64,000 bases of DNA, from assembly GCA_049487715.1 (NCBI GenBank), contig CP150570.1:62001-126000 (forward strand), read 5' to 3'. Source of the stretch: Pycnococcus provasolii. Its lineage: Eukaryota > Chlorophyta > Pseudoscourfieldiophyceae > Pseudoscourfieldiales. Below are positions 19,767-29,599 of the stretch, one piece after another; the first letter of the stretch is position 1, and every line of letters begins with the position of its first letter. The notes beneath the pieces are model-generated. The model saw only the letters and a list, made by a program, of their open reading frames with translations, was not told the origin of the DNA and ran no database searches. Both the position numbers and the translations under genes were made by a program.

Positions 19767-20867
19767 TCACAACTCGCGGAGTCCTTCGAGTGCATTTTGC
19801 ACAGCACTTCTCATGTCAACCGTTGTGCTTCCAGCCCACCACCAATTCACCGCGACACAGAGATCGTCGTCTGGCGATGGACCACGTTGCGTGACACGGT
19901 GCAACCACTGCGGCGGTAGATAGAGAATGTCTCCGGCATTCACATCCACGGTGACGAATTTCCCACCACACTCGTCTCCGTCGTCCGTTTCCTCCATCGC
20001 ACGTCGTTCGTCGTCAGGTTGAATCCAGAGAACGTCGTGATCGTTTGTGAGTTTTGGCACACACGTACCGTCCTGTTCCATAGCCCATCGCGCGTTCGGG
20101 AACGGTTTTCGCGGAACGAAGTAGGCGTCGGTGGGAGGGAGCAGGTGAAACGTCTTGGTTCCTCGAAGCACGGCGTACACGTTGTTGTAGTGATCTCTGT
20201 GCGCGGATGTGACTGACGCTGAGCACCCCGCCCAGAAGTTGCGTGCTTCTGGCGGTTCTCCGAACGCTTTCCGAGCCCAAGACGGCCCATCTAGTGGGAT
20301 GGCATCCAGCAGTTGGCTAAAGTCTTGTTGGAGGTTGTTGTCCTGATGTTGTATGTACGGCACTGGCGTATCTTCCGCAATTCCGTTATTCTGTTTCATT
20401 TTCAGCGCGACTTCGTTAAGTTCTGCGTGAAACTGCTCGAACGTCATGTGCGTGACGAACGGCTGTGCGAATACAAACGTCGCGTCAGGTCCGGGTGCAC
20501 GCACGACGGCATCCGCGAGTCCTCCCCCTGCAATGTCAACTTGAACTTTCGCCCCTTTGAGCGACGCAGCGAGTTGGTTTGGTTGTGCTTGGATTTGCCA
20601 CTCGTTTGGCGCGGCATTTCGTATCAAGAGAGGTCTTGCGGGCGCAACGAATTCACGCACGAAAGAAAGCGGCTCCATGATCATATGAGAAGCATCATCG
20701 TCATCATCACCAACAACAAGATCAACAGTCTCCACAGTCCATGATATTGAGTGGGATAAATGATAGTGATGAGACTTCAATAAAAGGTCACGCACGTCAC
20801 GTGACAACCTGTGCATAATAGACATTGACATTGAAGTTGACATCGCTATTGAAGTTGACATGGACAT
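19767..20867 (-). CDS. JMJD7: JmjC-domain hydroxylase, JMJD7-like
   Basis: A 366-residue protein if the ATG at 20867 is used. The frame opens at a TTG at 20894, and a run of in-frame ATGs between 20867 and 20816 leaves the start uncertain. PARPLLIRNAAPNEWQIQ and NFWAGCSASVTSAHRDHYNN match JMJD7, whose corresponding motif is VTSLHKDHYEN. The Fe(II) ligands are H223, D225 and H323 (in LPPQWLHRVTQ), followed by CVAVNWWW. JMJD7 is a 2-oxoglutarate-dependent oxygenase; in animals it hydroxylates a lysine of DRG GTPases. Whether that substrate is conserved here is inference. A TGTAA signal lies in the poly-T region just downstream. Confidence 0.87.
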   Translation of the reverse strand: MSMSTSIAMSTSMSMSIMHRLSRDVRDLLLKSHHYHLSHSISWTVETVDLVVGDDDDDASHMIMEPLSFVREFVAPARPLLIRNAAPNEWQIQAQPNQLAASLKGAKVQVDIAGGGLADAVVRAPGPDATFVFAQPFVTHMTFEQFHAELNEVALKMKQNNGIAEDTPVPYIQHQDNNLQQDFSQLLDAIPLDGPSWARKAFGEPPEARNFWAGCSASVTSAHRDHYNNVYAVLRGTKTFHLLPPTDAYFVPRKPFPNARWAMEQDGTCVPKLTNDHDVLWIQPDDERRAMEETDDGDECGGKFVTVDVNAGDILYLPPQWLHRVTQRGPSPDDDLCVAVNWWWAGSTTVDMRSAVQNALEGLREL

Positions 20868-20921
20868 GTTGTGATCAGCACGACAACATGACAAGTGTGT
20901 GCTTGCTTGCTTGTCAGTCAG

Positions 20922-20974
20922 GGTTAGGGGTTGGGAATCATTCGGGGTTGGGAATCATTATTCGGGGTTGGGAA
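20922..20974. promoter_or_regulatory. tandem GGGGTTGGGAATCATT repeats upstream of the pseudouridine synthase
   Basis: Plus strand: GGGTTAGGGGTTGGGAATCA, then two further copies of ATTCGGGGTTGGGAA at 20940 and 20959. It lies 60-110 bases before the ATG at 21031 and shares the TTCGGGGTT core with 17221-17267 and 32151-32162. Confidence 0.5.
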
Positions 20975-21030
20975 AGAAGACCCCTGACGGCGCATCGTGA
21001 ACTCCGGCATCGCCCCCCTACCTCTTCGCC

Positions 21031-22620
21031 ATGGCGTCCCCCAGGCTCGCAAGAATGGCATCGTCATCACCAACAAGCCTAATGTTGTTCGCACATTCAA
21101 GTTCAAGATGGCGTCCTTCTTCCCTTCAAGCTTATAAGTTTCCCCTTTCCCCCTTTGGGTCACTTCCTTTTCAGAGCTTTTCTCGAGCCATTCACGGGTA
21201 CGTGCAAGTCGCACCTACCGTGCCATCTTCATCGTCACCGTCATCAGCTTCATCAGCTTCGTCGTCGCGGTTCTCTCCTTCAGGAGGATTAGGATTTGGG
21301 TCATCATCCTCGTCGTCGGCCTCATCGGCGTCATCCATCTTAGCGTACGCGCGTCGTCACGGCTCTTTCCCTTTAAGTGTGATTCTTAGAGCAGAGAAAA
21401 AAAGAAGACTGAGAGTCACTACACCTCATGTTGATGGTGATAATAATAACGAGCACAGAAGATCCAACGACGACGTGGAAGATGAAGACAGATTAGCTGA
21501 AGTATCAACAAGCAAGTGGGGACGGCGTGTGCGCATAACCGCGCGCGTTGAACCAGGCATGCGCATATGGGTGCCACAGTCATTCGTCGCCGACCACGCG
21601 CCGGCAACGTCGTACGCAAACATACTTAACGACCCATCCGCGGATAACAGCAACAGCACAGCAAAGCACAGAAAAGCCGTGTCTGCAGCAACGAAACGAC
21701 TCAAAGAACGAGTCCTGTACCAGGACGACGACTTCGCCGTCATCAATAAGCCCGCAGGCATGGCGTGCCAACCCGGTGGACGACACGGGGTCAACGGAAG
21801 GGCGTGCGTTTCTGAGGTGCTGAGCACAGGACGCCTCTTCGACGAAAACAACGCCAACACCACAACGTCTGAAGTAAGACCGAGACTTGTGCACCGCTTG
21901 GATGCCATGACCACAGGCGTTCTCGTCGTCGCGCGTTCTGACGAAGCGTCGAACTTCTTCACGCACGCATTTCGTGCACAGACGGCGGCTAGTACAGAAG
22001 ACAATCTGCTGAAAGAGAAGCACGACGACGAACATGCCGCCGCGGTGGAGAAGTGGTACGTAGCGCTCGTTCGCGCAAAGGACAATGCCAACGGCCGATT
22101 GCGAAACGAAACTCCCGCGAGGCGTCTGCTCGCACAAGTTGACGAGCGAGCCATCAAGCTAAGGTCGAGCGTGCCAGCCCGCTCTGGCAGCGGAAGTTCC
22201 ACGGCAAGGGCAGATGTGAGGGTGATTGCTGCCACGGGCTGTCCAAGCCGTGAGTGCGGATGCACCATCGGGCTCGTGCAGGTGAAGCTAGATACGGGGC
22301 GCAAGCATCAGATTCGACGACAGCTCGCGCGAGAGGTGAGATGGCCGGTGATTGGTGACCATCCCGAGTTGTGGCGCGGCGCGGACAAGGCTGTACGATC
22401 AGCAGACGCGGAAATTGGACGATGTCCTCGTGGGAAAGGATGCTTTTTTTATGGCGCTGGTGGCGAAGATGCGCCGACCATGCCACTGTGGCTGCACGCC
22501 GAACGAATTGCCGTGCACATCCCCGGATCGCGCGAGCCGGTGGTGGTACGAGCTCCGCTACCTTCGCACTTCAACGACGCAATTGAGTGGCTCAAATTCA
22601 AGCGCGTGCGTTTTCCGTGA
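21031..22620 (+). CDS. RluA-family RNA pseudouridine synthase, probably organellar
   Basis: A 529-residue protein from the ATG at 21031 (GCCATGGCG). The first 110 or so residues are Ser/Arg-rich and short of acidic residues, like an organelle transit peptide. The catalytic core has DFAVINKPAGMACQPGG, the signature RPRLVHRLDAMTTGVLVVAR with catalytic D291, and LDTGRKHQIRRQLA. These define the RluA family, which isomerises uridine to pseudouridine in rRNA or tRNA. An S4-like element may precede the core (RVEPGMRIWVPQSFV). The target RNA is unknown. TGTAA lies at 22723-22727 and 22749-22753. Confidence 0.9.
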   Translation: MASPRLARMASSSPTSLMLFAHSSSRWRPSSLQAYKFPLSPFGSLPFQSFSRAIHGYVQVAPTVPSSSSPSSASSASSSRFSPSGGLGFGSSSSSSASSASSILAYARRHGSFPLSVILRAEKKRRLRVTTPHVDGDNNNEHRRSNDDVEDEDRLAEVSTSKWGRRVRITARVEPGMRIWVPQSFVADHAPATSYANILNDPSADNSNSTAKHRKAVSAATKRLKERVLYQDDDFAVINKPAGMACQPGGRHGVNGRACVSEVLSTGRLFDENNANTTTSEVRPRLVHRLDAMTTGVLVVARSDEASNFFTHAFRAQTAASTEDNLLKEKHDDEHAAAVEKWYVALVRAKDNANGRLRNETPARRLLAQVDERAIKLRSSVPARSGSGSSTARADVRVIAATGCPSRECGCTIGLVQVKLDTGRKHQIRRQLAREVRWPVIGDHPELWRGADKAVRSADAEIGRCPRGKGCFFYGAGGEDAPTMPLWLHAERIAVHIPGSREPVVVRAPLPSHFNDAIEWLKFKRVRFP

Positions 22621-23017
22621 TTAAAATGCATATATTTTATAGAGAGAGAAAACGGGCGCATGCATTTATTTTTATCATTATTAGGAAACACACATATGCA
22701 AGTAGCTTTTTCACTCGTTACATGTAACTTAAGTTTATACTACTTCTGTGTAACCTTTTCAGCATTTTTCGCGTGTTCAGCCTTGTTAAGCACAACACAA
22801 CACACACAAAAAGCACCCTGTTAACACCTCCCTTGTGGAACGCCCACATGCCGCCATCACCGCCATCACCTTTAGCCAAAACAACGTAAAATCCATAGCA
22901 CGGTCCCAGTATTGTGTGTATACAGCACGCGACACAGCCCGGTAAGTACAGGCTGCAAAGCGAATAGAAAAAAAGAAGAAGTAAGCTCGCGGCATTATCA
23001 TGGGCAGTGCCTCCAGT
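22621..23017. terminator. convergent 3' region with palindromic TTACATGTAA
   Basis: The region lies between the stop codons of the pseudouridine synthase (+) and CFAP44 (-). The perfect palindrome TTACATGTAA at 22718-22727 provides the polyadenylation motif TGTAA on both strands. No gene is seen. Confidence 0.5.
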
Positions 23018-26000
23018 TCAGCCGGCGAACAGCTGGGCGCCCTTGCTTCGCAGAAGCAAAATCTCGCCCTTGAGACTCTCAATCTCGCCCGCCTGCGCGT
23101 TAACGAGCTGCACGAGCTGGTCGCGCTGCTCAGCCTCGCGGACGCGAGATGCCTTGTTGTCGCCTAGCAATGTTCCCGCGGCGTCATTCAGGCCTCTCTC
23201 CAGCTCGCGCTGCGCGCGCGTTAGCCCAGCAACCTGCTCCAGGCAACCGGTGTTCTCACGCATGAGCGTAGCAAACTCGTGGCGCTTCGAACGTATTACG
23301 TTCTCCGCCTCCTTGAGCTCGCGCGCTTGCCTCGCTTCTTGAAGCTTGAGTTGATCCTTCAACTCTTCCGCAGCCTTGTTAACACCCGCCTTGTCGAGCA
23401 AGCTCAGATTGATCAGCTGACCAAACTTGAGCATCTGCACGTCGCGCGCCTTCGTCTCCAGCTCCGCAATGCGACGCTCCTTCTCCTGACGGCCACGTGC
23501 CAGCTGCATGTGTTCCTTCTTCAGCTCACGCTGCTGCTGTCGCAGAGCCGCCTTCTCAGACGCAAGCTCCTTGATGCGCTCGCGAAGGCGTTGCAGGGTT
23601 TCGTGCGAGAAAACAAGACCTCCCTCTAGTCTCTCTGGGAGGCGGTCGTCCACCAGATACATGATCTGGTGCATGCGAAGCGTAACCACGACGTCAATTT
23701 CGTTCAGCTTCGACTGCTTCTCCTTCTGAAATTCCACAATCTCGCCGTCGATCGACTTAAGCGCCGTCTCAACGAGCTTCTGCTTCTTGCTCAGGCTATC
23801 CCTCTCCTTCTTGAGCGTGTCGATCATTTTCTGAAGTTCGGTAGCCACCTCGTCCTGGTCCAGGCGTCTCTCGCGCAGGTCGCACACCTTCTCGTACAGC
23901 GCCTGGTCGCAGCCGAGCGGGCACACCTCCTCCTCCTCTTCGTCGTCGAAATCCTCGTCGTCATCTTCGTCATCGTCGTCCTCCTCCTCCTCCTCCTCCT
24001 CGTAGTCCTCGTCGTCATCGTTGCGCGTCTTTTTCTTCGCTCGCTTGATGCGACGCAAAAAGATCTTCTGCAGAGCATCTCTGAATGGATTGCTGTCCTC
24101 CACGAGCGAATCAAACTCTTCCGAAAGCACCTTTTTCCGCTCGGCAAGCTTCTCCACATCCTCCTTCTTTGTCTGAAGACGATCCTGGCACTCCTCGATT
24201 CGGCTCAGTGCATCCGATTTCTCCTGCAGCTTGAGGTCGAGCTTGTTCTTCAGCGTCATGTCTCTCTTCTCGAACTCCTTCAGAAGCAGATACTCGCGGA
24301 ACAGAACGACGCGACGAAGGTCGGCACTGAGCAGGTCAGTGTCGAGCCGCAGCTTCTCACGGCGAAGCTCGCCGAGCGCCTCGTCGAACGCGGTGACCGT
24401 TTCGTCGAGCTGGCGAAGGATACGATCCTTCTCGTACGAGAGCGATCGCCGGAATGCCTCACGCTCCTGTCGCTCAAGCTCGGTGGCATTGGGGAGCAGC
24501 AGCGCGTTCTCGCGAACATCCTCGGTATTCGCGCCCTTCTTTGCCGGCGCAGCTGTCTGCTTCTTCGCCGCACCTGACGCGGCAGCAGCCTTCGTGGCGT
24601 CCTTCGACGCGTCGCCACCCGTGGCGCCTGCGGTAGATGCCTGCGCACCGCTGTCATCACTCATGCGCTTTTGCAGGTCCTCCTCCGTCACAACGTCGCG
24701 AAGCTCAGGCTCTTCCTCCGGGCTCAGCGTAGGCTCGAACGTCATCGCCGTCTCGCCGAGCAGAGCCGCAATCTCACGAAGTCTAACGTTGTCGCGGACG
24801 ACGTCGGAACAAATGCGCCTCTTCACATCGCGAAGCGCAATCAGGCGCGTGTTGAACTCGTTTTTGATTGAATGCACCGACTCCTCAAGGAGCACAATTT
24901 GTCTGCGCTTCTTCTCAGCATTCACGCGTTGTCCCTCGGGAACGACGTAGTTCGGGTCGCTCTTAAGCTTGAAGTCGCCCATCGTGCGAGCCGCCTCCTC
25001 GATCGCTAGCACATCATCCGGATTTTCGTAATTCTCGTCCGGGCGCGTTTTGTTGAAAGCTTCCCACTCTTCTTCCCGCTTTTGTCGCTGAAGGCGCCGC
25101 AGCTCCTGCTTCGAGAGCTGACTATCCGCCAACCCATCGTCGCCCTTCGCCAACTCCCCGGCTCCTGCCTGCGCCTCTCCCGGCTTCACCACCGAACCAT
25201 CCGCGCCATCAGCGGCGTCGGCAGCGTCGGCAGCGTTGACGTCGAGCTCGTCGAGCAGCTCGTGCACGGCATTGATTTCAAGCTGCAGCTCTTCAGGCAG
25301 ACGCGTGACGCGGAATGACGGGCACTTGATATTTGCCTTCAGGCCCTTCAGCACTATGCGCTCCATCTCAACGTTATCGAGGAACCATGCGCGGATCTTC
25401 CGAAGCGCAACGCGTCGGCGCTCGCTCTCCCACTGCAGTTCAAGTCGCGCGGTCTCCACTTTTTGTGCGGTGTCCGCTGCGACCATCTCGCGCAGGCCGA
25501 TATCAACCTCCAGCTCTGTGGAATCGAGGCGAACACCTTGCGGCAGCTTTTCGTTGTCCGCAATAATTTTGTTGAATTCATCTCGCAACTTTGCGATGTG
25601 ATCGCGGACCGAAAGCTTCTTCTCCTCTGCGAGCGCGATGAGTCTGTCTTCTTCACGCCTCTGCTTATCCTCCTCGATAGTGTAGTGCGCGTCGTCCGTG
25701 ATGTCATCAACCCCGGGAGATGGCTCGCTTTCCATATGCGGTGGTTGGTTGATCTCACCAAACTCGACCGATCGCTTCTCCTTGAAGAGCGAATCGTCAA
25801 CGCTCATCACAGCCACGGTGCCATCCTTCGCGGCTGACAGGAGAGTCATATCGTCGTACGACACGCTCACACTTGTCACCGCACCGCGCGTGCTGTCGTG
25901 CATGCAATCCTCCCAAGGCTGCGGCATTCCTGACGTGATTCCGACAAAGCCCTCCGAGGGCTGGTAGCGCACATGCCCGTCGTCTGAGCCGATGACGAGA

Positions 26001-28456
26001 CCGTTGCCCGTGAGCGTCTTGCCCATGAATGAAATCGCGACGTCATCGCGTACCTTCATGACCTCGGTAACTTCCTCTGATCCCACCTCGCAGCCGTACA
26101 CCATCCCGCTGGCATTGCCGCCGAACGCCGCGTAGAATGCGCTTGGACGATCGGAGCCTGGTACATACACCAGCGAGCGAACCTCGTACCCGCCCTCATC
26201 TTCAGGCTCCTGCTCCTGCTCCATCTCCATCTCAGCCTCCGCGGCTGCCGCATCGTCGGCCGCGCCTTCGGCACCCTCCTCGGCACCCTCGGCTCCCTCG
26301 GCCTTGGCTGCGACCTCCTTTGGCGGCTTGGGCTTGCGGAAATCGTAGAAAGATGACTTGACGCTCGATGAGATGTCGTACGTTTTGCTCACGTCCACCG
26401 CGCTCGCTCTGGGGACGGTCACCTCGAGGATGTCGCCGGACGTGCACCCAACGAGCAGACGCGTCGCGTCAGGCGACCACGCCACGCACGACACGGCGCC
26501 GGGCATTTTGACGAAGCCGATTGGCTCGTACCCACCCCGCGGAGCGGTGACGGCAAAGAAGAAGATCTCTCCGTTCGAAGATCCCGTGACGAGAACTTTC
26601 TGGTCAGGCGACTTTGACAACGCGGTAATCGTCCCCCGATGCGGCTTGAAGATGGCGGTGAGCTTCCAGCCGTCCATGCAGCGAAGCACCTCACGCACAA
26701 CGCCATCCTGGAAGCCTACAAGTGCCGCGCGCGCACCGAGCTCGTTGCCCTCCGTGGACTCGTTCACCTCGTTGAGCACAAGCAACGTTGTGCACGGCGC
26801 GCAGAACAGTCGCGTCGTCGTCACTTGATTGTTCTGGTAGTCCAGCGCGGCGACGGTACCGTCGCCGGCGATGCATGCGGCAACGTGCGCGCCCTTGAGG
26901 CATTGCATACTGTTGATGGGCCCGCTCGCGAAGCGTATTGCGCTCACCGGCTTCGGGTTGGCGAGAGGCACCTTGACAATGGAGCCCGTCTCGCTCGTGA
27001 CGAGCCAGAAGTCCTTCTCAGCGGAAACGCCCTTGCACTTCACGCCCTCGCCGAGGTAAATCTCCTCCACGGGTTCGAAGTACACGAACGGGATTCCGCT
27101 GTCCACGTCCGTCTCCGCGCCATCGAGCGACGCGTAGTCCCAGACGCGCAGGTACCCGTCGACGCCACACGAGATGATGCGCCGCGGCCCTTCTCGGTGG
27201 TCGAAGAGGATCTCCTCGATCATGCCGCTGTGGCAGCTCTCGCCCGAGCGGCGGCGCACCATGCACTTGATCAGGCCGCCGTCCCAGATGAGCAGGTCGC
27301 CCTGCTCCGTGCCGCAGAGCACCTTGCCGTCGTCGAACTCGAGATATCCGGCGACGTCGCTCAGCTCCACCGTGCCGAACTTGCCAATCTGGCCCTGCAG
27401 CTTGAGTCCGGTGAAGGTTGACGCCATCTTCCAGAAGCGGATGTGGCCTTGCCCGCACGTGAGCAGCACGCCCGCGAAGTTTTCGCTGAACGAAACCTTG
27501 TACACGTCCTGCGCGAACGCCTTGTTGCGCAGGATGGTGGATTCGTGCGACCAGTCCCAGACGGTGAGCATGTAGTCCGGCCAGCTCGCGACGGTGGCGA
27601 GACGTTCGCCGTCGGCGCTGAAGCGTGCACAGCTGTACCCCTGCTCCGCGCCTCCGCGGAGCACCCTGACAAGTCTCTTGGACGGGTACTCGTACACGTA
27701 CGCGTTGGGCCGGTTTCCCATCTCGCACATGACGAAGTATTTCCGCGACGGGTGCACGGCGACGGCGCCGACGCCACGCCTGCCGAGGCTAGGCATGTAC
27801 TCCTTTTCGCCCGTGAGCATGTCAAGGAACACGACGCAGCTTCCGCTGACGAACAGAACCTTGTCTTCTGCGATGGCGTGAACGTTGTCGCGCCTTCCCG
27901 TGTCCATGCCGAACAGGTGCTTCAGCGCGACGTTGCCGCGCGGCACGAAGTTCTCGACATCCTCGGGGGCGGCGAACAAGTCCGTGACGTAGTACCCGTC
28001 CGCGCCGGTGCCATCGGCGCCCGCCGCGGCGCCCGTCTCGTCCGCCGCCGCGGCTGGCTCTGCAGCCGGCGCGGCATCTGCTGGCGCTGCTGCATCCTCG
28101 GCTGGCGCTGCTGGTGCAGCCGCGCCCTCCTCGGCCGACGGCTCCTCTGGTGGTGCGTCACCTGGTGCCGCCTCCTCCGCTGGTGCAGGAGCTTCTTCTG
28201 CGGCAGAGTCAGCGGCTGCCGGCGCTTCTTCCGCTTCCGCGGCAGGCTCAGCGGCTGCCGGCGGTGCTTCCGCTTCCGCTTCGGCCGGCGCTTCTTCCGC
28301 TTCCGCGGCTGGCTCAGCGGCTGCTGCCGGCGCTTCTTCCGCTTCCGCGGCAGGCTCAGCGGCAGGCTCAGCGTCTGCTGCCGGCGGCGCTTCCGCTTCA
28401 GGCTCAGCTACCGTAGGCTCAGCAGCAGCTCCTTCTTCCCCGAGTTCGTCGGCCAT
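23018..28456 (-). CDS. CFAP44: cilia- and flagella-associated protein 44 (WD40 plus coiled coil)
   Basis: The open frame extends to a GTG at 28507; the first ATG is 28456, giving 1812 residues (animal CFAP44 is about 1850). Residues 1-150 are an Ala/Glu/Pro-rich repeat. WD40 repeats span about 165-930 and match CFAP44 closely: PDYMLTVWDWSHESTILRNKAF, CGQGHIRFWKMASTFTGLKLQG and SGMIEEILFDHREGPRRIISCGVDGYLRVWDY. The remainder is long coiled coil, with an Asp/Glu run around 1480-1510. CFAP44, with CFAP43, forms the tether/tether-head complex that links the inner-arm dynein f motor domain to the axoneme. Its presence implies a motile 9+2 flagellum in at least one life stage. Confidence 0.93.
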   Translation of the reverse strand: MADELGEEGAAAEPTVAEPEAEAPPAADAEPAAEPAAEAEEAPAAAAEPAAEAEEAPAEAEAEAPPAAAEPAAEAEEAPAAADSAAEEAPAPAEEAAPGDAPPEEPSAEEGAAAPAAPAEDAAAPADAAPAAEPAAAADETGAAAGADGTGADGYYVTDLFAAPEDVENFVPRGNVALKHLFGMDTGRRDNVHAIAEDKVLFVSGSCVVFLDMLTGEKEYMPSLGRRGVGAVAVHPSRKYFVMCEMGNRPNAYVYEYPSKRLVRVLRGGAEQGYSCARFSADGERLATVASWPDYMLTVWDWSHESTILRNKAFAQDVYKVSFSENFAGVLLTCGQGHIRFWKMASTFTGLKLQGQIGKFGTVELSDVAGYLEFDDGKVLCGTEQGDLLIWDGGLIKCMVRRRSGESCHSGMIEEILFDHREGPRRIISCGVDGYLRVWDYASLDGAETDVDSGIPFVYFEPVEEIYLGEGVKCKGVSAEKDFWLVTSETGSIVKVPLANPKPVSAIRFASGPINSMQCLKGAHVAACIAGDGTVAALDYQNNQVTTTRLFCAPCTTLLVLNEVNESTEGNELGARAALVGFQDGVVREVLRCMDGWKLTAIFKPHRGTITALSKSPDQKVLVTGSSNGEIFFFAVTAPRGGYEPIGFVKMPGAVSCVAWSPDATRLLVGCTSGDILEVTVPRASAVDVSKTYDISSSVKSSFYDFRKPKPPKEVAAKAEGAEGAEEGAEGAADDAAAAEAEMEMEQEQEPEDEGGYEVRSLVYVPGSDRPSAFYAAFGGNASGMVYGCEVGSEEVTEVMKVRDDVAISFMGKTLTGNGLVIGSDDGHVRYQPSEGFVGITSGMPQPWEDCMHDSTRGAVTSVSVSYDDMTLLSAAKDGTVAVMSVDDSLFKEKRSVEFGEINQPPHMESEPSPGVDDITDDAHYTIEEDKQRREEDRLIALAEEKKLSVRDHIAKLRDEFNKIIADNEKLPQGVRLDSTELEVDIGLREMVAADTAQKVETARLELQWESERRRVALRKIRAWFLDNVEMERIVLKGLKANIKCPSFRVTRLPEELQLEINAVHELLDELDVNAADAADAADGADGSVVKPGEAQAGAGELAKGDDGLADSQLSKQELRRLQRQKREEEWEAFNKTRPDENYENPDDVLAIEEAARTMGDFKLKSDPNYVVPEGQRVNAEKKRRQIVLLEESVHSIKNEFNTRLIALRDVKRRICSDVVRDNVRLREIAALLGETAMTFEPTLSPEEEPELRDVVTEEDLQKRMSDDSGAQASTAGATGGDASKDATKAAAASGAAKKQTAAPAKKGANTEDVRENALLLPNATELERQEREAFRRSLSYEKDRILRQLDETVTAFDEALGELRREKLRLDTDLLSADLRRVVLFREYLLLKEFEKRDMTLKNKLDLKLQEKSDALSRIEECQDRLQTKKEDVEKLAERKKVLSEEFDSLVEDSNPFRDALQKIFLRRIKRAKKKTRNDDDEDYEEEEEEEDDDDEDDDEDFDDEEEEEVCPLGCDQALYEKVCDLRERRLDQDEVATELQKMIDTLKKERDSLSKKQKLVETALKSIDGEIVEFQKEKQSKLNEIDVVVTLRMHQIMYLVDDRLPERLEGGLVFSHETLQRLRERIKELASEKAALRQQQRELKKEHMQLARGRQEKERRIAELETKARDVQMLKFGQLINLSLLDKAGVNKAAEELKDQLKLQEARQARELKEAENVIRSKRHEFATLMRENTGCLEQVAGLTRAQRELERGLNDAAGTLLGDNKASRVREAEQRDQLVQLVNAQAGEIESLKGEILLLRSKGAQLFAG

Positions 28457-29599
28457 AATCGTCCAAAGACCGGTGGGCCTTAAAGCGGTCTCAGAGACGA
28501 AGGCCACCAGTCCGTCCGTAGTCCTGCGTGCGCGGAGAGGCGACTCCCTCCCAGACTCCCAGACTCACTGCGAGACGAGACGAGACGAGACTCTCCGACC
28601 AGACGAGCTGAGCTCTCTGAGAGCACACACAACACAGGGCGAGAGGAGAGGAGCTCTCAGAGACCTCACCTGAGGCACCAAGCAGCTCTTGGAGGTCAGG
28701 TCAGGCAGTGGCTGGTGCTCGAACTGCTCTGCTCCCACTAGTGCACTCTCCTCTCCTTTCCCAGATGCAGATGCTGGCTGGTTTCCCGAGGCGACTTGCG
28801 AACCACTTGCAAGAGCACTCGGTGGCCCCTTTCTTCCTTCGCCTGCGGAGGAGTGGGAGGACCTGCGGAGGACAACAGTGGACCAGTCCATAGTACTACG
28901 CGCGACTGGTCTTAACAACAGTCTAGACCTCCCATCCTCTCCTCTGTCCACACCTCAGTTAGCAGTAGGAAGGGAGACCTCATTAGGAGCTCGAACAAAA
29001 GAAACACAAACGGAGAAGGGAGAACGAAGCGAAGAGTAGTACTTGGAACAAAACACGGGACAAACACCTCATGCCACTTGGGCTGGTTCTTGCCAGTTGC
29101 CAGCAAGCAAGCCTCAGGAAGCAACAGGCACAGGCCGCTTGTTCTCTTTCTCTTTCTCTTTCTCTTTCTCGGCCTGTTTGGATGGCTCGAGCCTCGACGC
29201 TCTGTAGTTTCGGCCTCGTTCTCCGTAACTCCGTTCTGCTTCGACAGTACAGTACAGTAGTGGCCAGCCAGTACTGGCAGTGGCAGACTGCAGGGGCGTG
29301 AATGGTATGTACATACTTCAGCGCGATTGCTTGAAGTTGGTGGTGCCGTGGGCCAATCGGCCGATTAATCCCATGGTATTGTATTTTTTTAACGGTGAAC
29401 GAACGTTTAAACACAAGTGACAAGGGGACAGACCCTTAAGGGGACGGATTGCTTTTGGAATTTGCTTTTGGGGTTTCCTTTTGGGGGTTTCGATTTTTCC
29501 CAGGGTTTATTCGGGTTTTCCCCCGGGGGTGGGTCCCGTTGGAGAAAACGCGTGCCAGCTCATCATCAATCTGCATCCGCATCTGCTGTGAAGAATACC
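28457..29599. promoter_or_regulatory. divergent intergenic region CFAP44/BCKDHB
   Basis: No convincing gene. It contains GAGAC tandem repeats (about 28570-28596), five TTTCTC units (about 29143-29173), a CAGTACAGTACAGTAGTGG run (about 29249-29267) and CCCAGGGTTTATTCGGGTTTT (29500-29520) near the BCKDHB start. Short open frames on both strands are low-complexity shadows. Confidence 0.5.

Noticed and set aside
28689-29039. 116-codon plus-strand frame between CFAP44 and BCKDHB
   Set aside because: Low-complexity, overlapped by equally open minus-strand frames, no start context or domain.
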